Assembly (NCBI GenBank): GCA_004369045.1
Contig: ML213538.1
Location: forward strand, 119,000-172,158
Direction: 5' to 3'
DNA: 53,159 bases
Origin: Heliocybe sulcata
Lineage: Eukaryota > Basidiomycota > Agaricomycetes > Gloeophyllales > Gloeophyllaceae
The notes beneath the pieces were generated by a model that searched no databases, was not told the DNA's origin, and saw only the letters and a list, made by a program, of their open reading frames with translations. Numbering within the stretch: position 1 is the stretch's first letter; every line of letters starts with the position of its first letter. This document shows positions 1 through 9,642 of the stretch, one piece after another. The translations under genes and the position numbers were made by a program.

Positions 1-1672
1 GATGCAACAGTAATATATCAAAGATAGAAGCACATCACTGATGGAACTCTGATAGAAGCTTGTAGAAGGTTTTAGGCTAAACCCTAAAGATGTCATTGAT
101 GGGATCAGACACAGCCACTGTGCCATATCATGTGATGTCATGTGAATGTCACGTGCATGTGACTGGTGACATGTGGCGCAAAACTGTGACACAAGTGCTC
201 CCAGGACCTCTGGAGCCCCGACTTGGCAGGCTCTGGCATCTTTGGACGCTCCAGCTTGGGTAGCAATACCAGAGATTCTTGAGAGGAGGCCGGATCTGTA
301 GAAATGGATGGGTCCGGGGTGTAGTCTTCTCCATCCCGGGATGTGTTCTCCCTCCGAGTCTTCTCTGCTTCTTGCTTCTCCTTCAGTCCTTGGCACAGCT
401 TGTTCCTGCCAACTATATGCACATTCAGCATCAACCGCTGATAGGCCCCAATCTGTTCTGACCCCAGAAAACACATTTCACGACGCTTCTGTGTCTTGCT
501 TGGGAACTTTGTGCTATTCTCGGCGACGGCGACCTCTGGACTCTATATGCCAACCGTGCTATTCCTGAGCGACAGCGCTTCCAGTCGACGTCAGCGAGGC
601 TGCGTCAGCGTCGGCAACCGCCGCCTATTCAGCGTCGTCACCAGCAACTCGGCCGCTGTTGTCATCACGGCCGACCTACATTCAGTCGGAACGACAGCCC
701 GCTCCTAGAACTTCAACACGCCGCTTTCGACTCTGGTCTAGGCGTCAGTACATCGCTCTCAAATGACACGTCCCTCACTAAAGCTCCGGCTGTGGTCCCA
801 CATGCTATCGTCCCTGTTATCTGATCCTATTGACTCACATCCGCTTACGCCAAACCAGTCGGGTTCGTCAAACAATAGATGCTCGGTGCATGCTAGCGAC
901 ATCCCCGATGTGGCCGACATTGCCGATGTGCCGAGGCCACTTGCCAAGACCCGGGTTTCGGACCGGAGCCACTCAAGAGTGTTCACTCACAATTAGACAC
1001 CTTATCGATCTGACTCAACGACGGGCTATCGAAATCTACTATTGTCTCGTTCAGCGGGCTAGCGGCGGCGCTCGTAGGGCTCGTCAAGATAGCATGTGCA
1101 GCATCGCTGTGCTTTGGTGGAGGGAGCAGTGTAGCGGGTTGGGATTGGATGATGGGCTTGATAGAGGGCGAGCGACGACCGGACACAGCATATGGTTTGG
1201 CAATTGGTGAAGTGACTCAGACGGACGACAAGACAATAGGGCAACGCAGTAGTAGTCTGTAGCGTACTTGTATTTAAGGACGATTTTCTGTTTGTACAAT
1301 CCAAGTTACATTCTCCCGTTCTCATCTCAGCTTAGCATCAGAGTCTTCAGCGACTAAGGCGCTCATCGCGTCTTCCGACTTCATCAAGAGTTTCCGCCAA
1401 TCTCCCTCTAAAGAGTTAAACACCTGCTAGTATCGTACGCTCCCATCCTGTCCTCTTCTGCGAAGTGACCCCATGTGTCGTAGAAACCGTTCACTGTCGC
1501 CATCAAAGAGTTTTAGGTCGTCGCCGTCGTTGTCGCTGTTGGCGCCGCTGTCGCTGTCGCTGCTCCGCTTTAGTGACACTAGTTCGTTAGTGCCGGCCAT
1601 ACAAACACTGCATGCTACGATCCTCGTATCAAAGGCCCCTCCCCACAGCACGTCTTTCATCCTTTTGTTCCC

Positions 1673-1976
1673 CTCGAACTAATCAATACCCTTCGATTCC
1701 CCAGACCTCGCAGCCGCGTACCACCAAGGGTTTGGTGGTATTGTGTGGTTGTTTGTTCTTTCTAGGTCTTTGTTTCGGGATTTGTCGAGTGTCAGTGTCT
1801 CATCACCGCTCTTGCAGTGGCAACGCCTTGAGCTCCACTGATGAACATGAACACATGATGAAACCCAGAAAGAGGAAGACCTAAACAAACAACAACAACC
1901 ACACACCAGCACCAATCCCTTGGTGCTGCCGCGGCTGCAAGGCCCTGGGAATCGAAGGGTATGAAAGTAGTTCGGA
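1673..1976. repeat. Long imperfect inverted repeat (about 100-nt arms)
   Basis: The arm at 1673-1771 is matched by the reverse complement of 1872-1976, with a loop of about 100 nt. Matching blocks in order are CGAACTA, TACCCTTCGATTCCC, GCAGCCGCG, CACCAAGGG, TGTGTGGTTGTT and TAGGTCTT. The match is clearly imperfect, with small gaps. It could be a foldback/MITE-like element or the source of a hairpin RNA. I see no coding potential. Confidence 0.7.
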
Positions 1977-2370
1977 GGGAGTCAATGGGAAATATAGGAC
2001 CGAGACCACAAGCCACAAGAGCGACGTAGCGAAGCGCTAAAAATAGAACAAGCGGTGGAAGCGACCGGAAGCGACAGAGAGTGCTATAGAAGTGAAAAGG
2101 TGCTGAACGCTAAAAATAGATGTAGACTCCAAAAATAGAACAAAGCGAAAACACCTCTGGTGTCTGGCGAAACACAGACAGCAAAAGCTCTGAAAGAAAC
2201 AGACAGAAAGCGCACAATGAGTGAAATAGTGACGCGTGGGAAAATATGATGAAGCAACAGCGGTGGGTGTAGCGACAGCGCCCAATAGCTGGCAATAGCT
2301 CAGGACGACTGGGGATGCAGAGCGGCGACGATTCTGAGAAGCGCAGGATAGTGAGTGAGGCTTGCCAGCA

Positions 2371-2420
2371 GTTTAGCGATGATTAGCGGGTTTAGCGACA
2401 ATGAGCGGGATTAGCGACGG
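2371..2420 (+). repeat. TTAGCG-rich low-complexity tract
   Basis: The hexamer TTAGCG occurs four times in about 45 bases, separated by 6-15 bases, with a GAGCGG variant between. It is followed by the words gagacgcagga/gacgcaggaaa. It is not the telomeric TTAGGG unit and is too short and irregular to call a satellite. Confidence 0.5.
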
Positions 2421-3600
2421 AGACGCAGGAGACTCAGACAGAGACGCAGGAAAGAGAGGGGGACACTGGATTGCGCAGGGAGGACAAGATACAAGCTCTG
2501 GGGGACTCTGGTAGCCTCGGTAACCTGAATTACAAGTACATGAGGTGCTACTCTAGTAGTCTACCTGCCTAAACCAAATACCCGAGGTCCCTGTGCTAAA
2601 CAATAAGAACAATAGCTATGTGCAAAACAATAAGAAAGGCTAGACCAAAACCCGAACCTCGGAACAAGCTCCAGGAGCTGCAGCATCCATATGCAGAGGC
2701 GGCCGCTGTCCGACACAAGCATGGGAATGTGCGCTTGTCGCATCAAAGATGCTGCCGGATGACGAACGGTGCCGGCAAGGCATGCACAGTCTCGGAAATG
2801 ACTCGAGATGACTGAGGCGACCTGGAACAAGACTGCCGGCCATTGCCGAAGCATCGCTGCGTCGCTGCACCACACCGCTATGATGTGCTGCCGCTGCCGA
2901 CAGCAACGCCGACGCAGCGCCGCTGCAGCGCTGCATATCGAGAGGCCAGCGACAGCCTGTGGAACAATTCGGAGAGGCTGTCGGGCGAGGTCGGAGCTCG
3001 GGAAAAGCCAGGAAATAACGGAAAAATCCATAGAAACTCCAATATCGCTCGTAGCGCGATGCTGCGGATACGCTCACTATCGCACAGAGCATGTGAATCT
3101 GCGCAAGTAGCTTGAAAATGCGTTTTCGGTGCTCAGAGACACGTAGGATGTATTACCGTGCAGCAGGCATCCGAGCTGTGGGTCTTGTGCTTCTGTCCCG
3201 GAGGTGGGGAGTTGTTGCTGCCAACTGTTTGGTCACTGGAACCTAAGTTGGTCATTGCCGAAGATAGAATTGCCAATGTTGATAGGCGACAATAAGATTA
3301 GAAAGCAGGATCTAGACCATCTTCTGTCGAACAGAAAAAGAGACCACAAGCATGTTGAAGACTGAGCGAGACACAAAAAAGCTGACTCCGAGCCCAGTGA
3401 ACAGGTGGGGGCGAGGAAGAGAAAAGAACAGTATCAGCCATAGTGACTGCATCTGGATAGCCCACATTCCTCATTCAGCCAATCCCCTTCAGGCTCCTTT
3501 TTCGTCTTTTTAATCTAGTGCAGTGGTATCATTATACCACTCTTGTCCTATATTTCCATAGTCTTCTATATTAAGGGAATATAATATGGGCAATATACTT

Positions 3601-5310
3601 TTATTCTGCACCTACAACTTTCTCTCTACCTAGCCTCCCCTTCCCCCTTGCCAGCTCCACTCCAGCCCAGGCCTTCAGAGCCTCATCAAACAGAACTGAG
3701 CTAACATCATACACATCACAGAAGACCTCCACCTCCTTGGCAAACAGCACTCTCTCACTGTCACTGCTTACTATGCCCTGAATCCCAGCAAAGAAAGCAG
3801 CCAGAACAGATAAATTATGGGCTGTCAGGAGGGCATGAGAGGACATCTCATGAGTATGGAGGAGGTGGTGAAGGTAGGCTCTTGTAAAGGGAGAAGCAGG
3901 GATCATGGTTGGGGGAGAGTCCACAGAGCTGTGTTGTAAGGGAGTAGAAAGAACAGTTGCACTATCAGTCTCACAGAGAGAGCGAAAGTCATGAGCATAG
4001 ACATGGTCATAGAGGTTGTAGCCAATAGCAAGCTTGTCTGCACCATCTCGATGGTGGTCCGGTACGGGGAAATGGAATTCCATAGCGATTCCGATATCTG
4101 CAGCCCTCTGAGCCCATGCTGCATCGAACAAGTCAGCCCCGACATCTTTCACGATCTTGAGTATCTCGTGCGGTCCTGTGCAGGAGTTGACAAGACGAGG
4201 TCTACTCTGTGGCAGTGATTGGAGGCTTGCGCCTACGAGCTTGATTAGAGCCTCAGTACTTTGGGTGAGGTCAGCAGTCTCGATCGTGTCCGGGACGAGA
4301 ACGGCGGCGAGCTTGCTGTGATGTAGCAGTCGGTCCCCGAGCGTCGTTCGTAGTGGTCCAAGGTCGATGGAGTAGCCCGCCACGCCTTCGTCCAACGTCT
4401 TGAGCGGTTTCACGGCCTCAGCTTCCTTGTCGTACAATCTCGCACCCAGCCCCTCGGAGAACGCAGCGCGCGCAGCGGGCTCCGTACCACCTGCCATCTG
4501 AACGAAGACATTCCGAGCAGGAGAGTCGGAGCGCAGGATGTCGGCAACCCACGCAAGCGAGCGCTCGACGCTTTTCGTGAGGCGCTTTTGGGAGTAAGGA
4601 GGGGGTGTGAAGGGCGTGTCCGTGAGCGCGAAGATGATGTCGGGGTCGCAGCTCTGTCCGTAACTTCTCCAGTTCTCCGGAGTCACCTATACATCGACGT
4701 TATCAGCGCGGGAGGACGAGGAGGATAAGAGCATGGAGAAGGAGGAGGAGGTGATATGATCCTTGCCTTACGGACTCCCCGGATGCAGTTGGCCGAGACA
4801 TGCGCATCGCCGTTGGGCGGCATGGTGCGTATGTCGCCGGGATCACGGAGGGAGAGGGAGAGAATGGCCGAGTGTGGGTGGCCTAAGAACCTGGCGAGAG
4901 CGCGATTTTGACCGGTGAGAAGGGTAGGGACGGGCGGGTCGTGATCGAGACTGGAGTGCGAGTCAGCCGCAGGCAGGATTAAAATGATCGTTTAGTGGCA
5001 CGTTGAAGAAGTGCGAGAGAGGGATAGAACAGAGGGTTTGGTGCAGAACGAAGAGGGAAGTACGAGATGATGGGTAGAAATAATGAAGAGACGCTACGCA
5101 CAAACTCTCGAAAGCAACATGAACCCATCTCACTGCCTTTGTCTGAGCGCACAGATCCGGGGAGAGGTGCGGTACGACGCCTCGCGAGGTGGCGGTCACT
5201 ATGCCCGGCGTCTTGAGAGATAGAACGGTGCCATCGGGACGCGTCAACCGGAGGGTTCCAATGCGAGGCCCAGGTGAAGTGGCCGAGAGCTGAAAGGATA
5301 TGGTGGACAT
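3601..5310 (-). CDS. QTRT2: Queuine tRNA-ribosyltransferase accessory subunit 2
   Basis: Non-catalytic partner of the eukaryotic tRNA-guanine transglycosylase, which exchanges guanine-34 for queuine in GUN-anticodon tRNAs. I place three exons. Exon 1 starts at the ATG at 5310 (MSTISFQLSA) and carries the family segment SRGVVPHLSPDL. Exon 2 begins at 4950 (SLDHDPPVPTLLTGQNRALA). Exon 3, from about 4689, runs TPENWRSYGQSCDPDI to the stop at 3601. The barrel is about 430 aa, the usual size. The segment TRAYLHHLLHTHEM and the zinc-ligand His of AHNL are present, but the CxCxxC ligands normally just before TRAYLHHL are not visible; the sequence there is rich in Ser and Pro. It is transcribed toward the window start and is codirectional with RAD6. 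Identity is firm; metal binding is doubtful. Confidence 0.85.
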
Positions 5311-5683
5311 GGCGCGGTGAGGGGAGAGCTGACGGTGGCTGAGCATATGCGCGATAAGATCGAGCGCGCCTAGGAGTTGGATCACACGATACCGGACGAC
5401 GTGTACAGTGATCATTACGAGCGTCATATACACAACGAGTTAACTATAATAATGTTCCTACACATCTCCAACGACTGGCAATGCCCTACTCGGCGCTGAA
5501 AGAGCACCAGAAGTCCAGGATATACAAACGCGGCCTCTAAGTATATACTGTGGCAGCGGCGGCGACACATAAGTAAGGACACAGAGACGCAACTGAATTT
5601 GCTCACCAAGCGACTGATGACAGGCATCACACGATTAACGAGGAACTGGATGACAGAACACGCACATTGTGCCGGTAGGCTGG

Positions 5684-6287
5684 TCAATGTTCCTCCTCGC
5701 CATCCGCCTGCTTCATCCGCTCCTTGTCCTCCGGGTCCAGCCAGCTCTCCTCAACAGTCTCCTTCACCCTCCGAACGTACTCCTTCATATTCTCCCGATA
5801 TAGCTGCGCCGCCTCGGCGTTGGCAGGGCTATTTGGGTTGGGGTCATGAAGCAGGGACTGTATGGAGGTGAGGATGGCCGCGACGTCGTAGGTAGGCGAC
5901 CAGCGGTTCTGAAGGATGTCTAGACAGAGCTCGCCATTGGCGTAGACGTTCGGGTGAAACATCCGCGAGAGAAATTTGACGGTCGGGGGTTTGTTGGGAT
6001 AGGATTCGTCAAAGGTGAGGAGGAGGCGGAATGTACCGTCCTCGAAAGGCGTGTCGGCTGCGTCTGGTGTCAGGAATCGTCTTTCTCGGGACTGAGACGG
6101 GGACACACCTGGACCAAAGATAACAGCATTCCATAGCATGATGTTGTCGGGGCATGGGCTGCCAGAGACACCACTGGGTGGATCCGTCGAGAGACGCTTG
6201 AAGTCTCGGATGAGGCGGCGTCTGCAGTTCGTGGACTTGACATGCAATCAACTTCTGCGCATGTTCATGGTGCAGGATGCTTACCAT
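5684..6287 (-). CDS. RAD6: Ubiquitin-conjugating enzyme E2 of the RAD6 family
   Basis: E2 for histone H2B and PCNA ubiquitination in DNA-damage tolerance and transcription. After splicing it is about 167 aa. It starts [20 protein letters not shown], includes the HPN motif ([10 protein letters not shown]), the active-site Cys in [14 protein letters not shown], and an acidic tail ending in EEEH. Exon 1 appears to be the start codon alone: ATG at 6287-6285, then GTAAGC, with the acceptor CAAG before TCCACG at 6235. A second intron (6108-6058, 51 nt) is a multiple of three and has no stop, so its retention would add 17 residues before the ADTPFEDG segment. It is divergent from CLF1 and shares that promoter. 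Confidence 0.92.
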
Positions 6288-6530
6288 ATTGAATAGTGGA
6301 AGTGTAGAAAAGTGTATACGATGAGACGGTGGTTGAGTAAGTCGGAAAGGATGTCCTAGCGGCACGAAGCTGGGGGGCGGTGCCAGAGCCTGACCACGTG
6401 ATGTATTTGGTGGCGTTGAGTATCACTTTGTCTCTTTCTCGGTTGCCTGCACTTGAACGGTCTCTGAAAATGCAGGACGAAAGGGCACCTCGGTACGAAG
6501 TCGTTTCTAGTCCTCTGAATGGAACTCATC
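6288..6530. promoter_or_regulatory. Divergent RAD6/CLF1 promoter with E-box
   Basis: This 243-bp spacer separates the RAD6 start (minus) from the CLF1 start (plus). It contains CACGTG at 6395-6400 in the context ACCACGTGAT. The same core occurs upstream of CSE1 and of the P450, so a bHLH (Cbf1-like) input is possible. That is inference from the motif alone. Confidence 0.45.
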
Positions 6531-9255
6531 ATGTCCGGAAAACAGTGTAAAGAACAGGGCGCCGGCCGCCATCCAGGTCAGTCTCGTACATTCATCTCAG
6601 TAATATGACCGCCAACACTTGTAACAGATCACTGCCGAGCAAATCCTTCGGGAGGTGAGATGAACTGTGCCTGCATTCATAGTCCTGTTGACTCTGATCT
6701 CGAGATGGTCTCCTCTAGGCTCAAGAACGGCAGGAAAGCCAGTTCCGCGCTCCGAAGCAGCGTATAGAGGACTTTGAGGAACTTCACGAATACAGAGGAC
6801 GGAAGCGAAAGGAGTTTGAGGAACGTATTCGAAGAACCCGGGGCAACATGTGAGTCCGCGTTCGTCTAGACGCTCGGGGTACTGACAGCTTGTAAAGCAA
6901 AGAGTGGCTACAGTATGCCAATTGGGAGGTGTGTCGTATATGCAATATTGCATGCTGTATTCTTAGGATCCTCCACAGGCCAGTCAAAATGAATTTGCTC
7001 GCTCGCGCTCCGTCTTCGAGCGCGCTCTCGATGTCGACCCGCGCAGCGTCCAACTCTGGCTCTCGTACACCGAAATGGAGCTCAAAGCCCGCAATGTCCA
7101 GCACGCCCGCAATCTCTTTGACCGCGCCGTTACCCTCCTCCCGCGCATCGACCAGCTCTGGTACAAGTACGTCTACCTTGAGGAGCTCCTCCAGAATATT
7201 CCCGGCGCACGCCAGGTCTTTGAGCGCTGGATGCAGTGGGAGCCGGACGACAAGGCGTGGCAGGCGTATATCAAGATGGAGGAGAGATATGACGAGCTGG
7301 ATAGGGCGAGTGCGATTTACGAGAGGTGGGTGGCGGTCAGGCCCGAGCCGCGGGTGTGGGTCAAGTGGGGCAAGTTTGAGGAGGAGAGGGGGAAGTTGGA
7401 CAAGGCACGCGAGGTGTTCCAAACGGCACTCGAATTCTTTGGGGACGACTCGGAGCAGGTGGAGAAGGCGCAGGCTGTGTTCGGCGCGTTCGCGAGGATG
7501 GAGACGAGATTGAAGGAATATGAACGAGCACGGGTTATATACAAGGTGCGTCCGTACAAGTTGTCTTTTACCTCTATAACATGACTTTGTTTAGTTCGCT
7601 CTCGAACGCCTCCCCCGCTCCAAATCGAATTCCCTCTACGCCGCTTACACTAAATTCGAGAAACAACACGGCAACCGCACGACGCTCGAATCCACTGTGC
7701 TCGGCAAGCGACGCATCCAATACGAAGAAGAGCTGGCGCACGACGGGCGAAACTACGACGTATGGTTCGACTACGCGCGCCTAGAAGAGGGCGCGTTGAA
7801 GGATCTGAGGGAGGATGGTGCGACGCCGGACGAAGAGGAGAAGGCCACTGGGAGGGTGAGGGAAGTATACGAGCGCGCCGTGGCGCAGGTGCCGCCAGGG
7901 ATGGAAAAGAGACATTGGAGAAGGTATATCTTCTTGTGGCTGGATTACGCGCTATTCGAAGAGATTGAGACCAAGGTTCGTGAGACGGTCGAATCTCTGT
8001 GCGCTCTTTTATTAAAGTGGTTGATGTACAGGACTACGAGCGCACACGGCAGATCTACCAGACCGCGCTAAGCCTGGTTCCGCACAAGCAGTTCACCTTT
8101 GCGAAGCTCTGGCTTATGTTTGCCAAGTTTGAGCTGCGGCGACTGAATCTTGGTGCGGCGAGAAAGACACTGGGGACTGCTATTGGGATGTGTCCAAAGG
8201 AGGCGCTGTTCAAGGGGTATATCCAGCTTGAACTCGATGTGAGTGTTGAGATAAGGATCAAATCATACGCTCTAACGTCTGTATAGCTTCGCGAGTTCGA
8301 TCGTGTGCGGACGCTGTATGAGAAGTACCTTGAAGTACGTGTGCACTTTTGTTGTGCAGTCCTGTTTTGACACTTATCTCCCAGTACGACCCTACCAACT
8401 CCGCTGCGTGGATCAAATTTGCCGAGCTCGAAACGCAGCTCGAAGACTTTGCGCGCACCCGTGCCATCTTCGAGCTCGGTGTTTCGCAGTCCCCGCTCTC
8501 CATGCCCGAGCTCCTCTGGAAAGCCTACATCGACTTTGAGATTGAGGAAGGCGAACGAGAAAAGGCGCGTGCGCTGTTCGAGCGCCTTGTCGCGCTCAGT
8601 GGGCATGTGAAGGTGTGGCTGTCGTATGCGACGTTTGAGGCAGAGCCGATCCCGGTTCCGAGAGCGCAGAGGGAGGAGGAGGAGGATGAAGAGGAGGAGG
8701 CAGAAGTGCCGATGATGCCTGGTGACCCCGCTTTGGCTAGGTCTGTGTATGAGAGAGGCTATAGGGATCAAAAGGCGAAGGGCCTGAAGGATGAGGTGAG
8801 CGGATCGTGGGTGCAATGGAGTGGCTGCTGACGTCGTCTTGTAGCGCTTCGCATTGCTGAAGCACTGGAAGGAATTCGAGGAGAACCAAGGCTCCCCGAG
8901 CGATGTTGCGAAGGTGCAGGCTATGATGCCGATTGCCACCAAGAAGCGTCGCATGGACAACGAGACCGGGCAGATGGAAGAAGGTGCGTCTCATACTTGG
9001 ATATCGAACGGTTATGCTTACGCATTCCTGGTAGTTTGGGAAATGGTCTTTCCCGACGACGAGCGCGAGGCGAACCCGACGTCGTTCAAGTTCTTGCAGA
9101 GAGCACATGCGTGGAAAATGCAGCAGGCGAAGCAAGGCGGTGGCGGTCCTGCAAAGGCTGCCCCTGCTCCAGAGCCGGCTGCTTCGAGTGGTGATGTGAC
9201 CATGGCTGACGGCGATGACGCTGCCGAGGAGTTGAGTTCCAGCGATGAAGACTGA
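6531..9255 (+). CDS. CLF1: Pre-mRNA-splicing factor CLF1 (crooked-neck, HAT repeats)
   Basis: Scaffold of the Prp19-associated/NTC complex in spliceosome activation. About ten exons encode tandem HAT (half-a-TPR) repeats along the whole chain, for example [38 protein letters not shown] and [19 protein letters not shown]. The opening [19 protein letters not shown] is the family N-terminus. The C-terminus carries an acidic [11 protein letters not shown] loop and ends ELSSSDED at 9255. Clear exons include 6979-7545 and 7595 onward. The likely start ATGTCCGGAAAA at 6531 is one base out of frame with VKNRAPA (codon at 6547). Removing one base would give [12 protein letters not shown], so an indel, sequencing error or unseen 5' exon is implied. 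Confidence 0.9.
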
Positions 9256-9642
9256 GCCTTTATCATGTGTGCTTTGGCTACGTATTTTACTACAAAATCC
9301 GACAGTTGTCTTAGTTGCTATAGTTTGCTGTAGTGAAGATATTCATTGTCAAGGCATGTTGATGTAGGCATCTGCTGTCTGAGACTCTTAATCATTGACT
9401 GCGTATGCTTCCAATGTATGCTACCGCATGTTGCATCTGAAGACGTATTTCTTGCATTGCACGGATGGGCAAATCACGATCAGTCAGACGAACGCATCGC
9501 TGAATAAATGACCATCCAGTCGAAGCACTGCAGCCCCAGCCCGTGAGGCACAGGCACTGGTCTCCGGACAACGTAATGTAGTATACCCTAGCCAAGCCAT
9601 CCTGCACGCCATATCCCGTTTACAAGGTAAATCAGAAACCAC
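9256..9642. other. Convergent intergenic spacer (CLF1/phosphatase)
   Basis: This spacer holds the 3' ends of two convergent genes. I see no ORF or repeat of note; it presumably contains both polyadenylation regions. Confidence 0.5.

Larger units (their letters stand above)
1..3600. other. Gene-poor leading region
   Basis: I find no convincing gene in this 3.6 kb. Open frames are short, lie on both strands, and show no recognisable domain. The stretch holds a cluster of CATGTG/CACGTG-type E-box words near 125-178, a long inverted repeat (1673-1976), TTAGCG-rich low-complexity DNA near 2371-2420, and GCCG/CTGC-rich sequence near 2870-2960. The words gctaaaaataga and ccaaaaataga recur near 2037, 2109 and 2131. 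This could be decayed transposon sequence or intergenic DNA with non-coding transcripts; the sequence does not decide. Confidence 0.6.

Noticed and set aside
61-90. Telomere-like AACCCTAAA near the window start
   Set aside because: It is a single copy with no TTAGGG array, so not a telomeric repeat.
2561-3115. Overlapping frames of 90-156 codons on both strands
   Set aside because: Frames are open on both strands through CTGC/GCCG-rich DNA, with no domain and no plausible start or intron context.
8055-8960. 301-codon minus-strand frame
   Set aside because: It is antisense to CLF1 HAT-repeat exons, which are clearly conserved.
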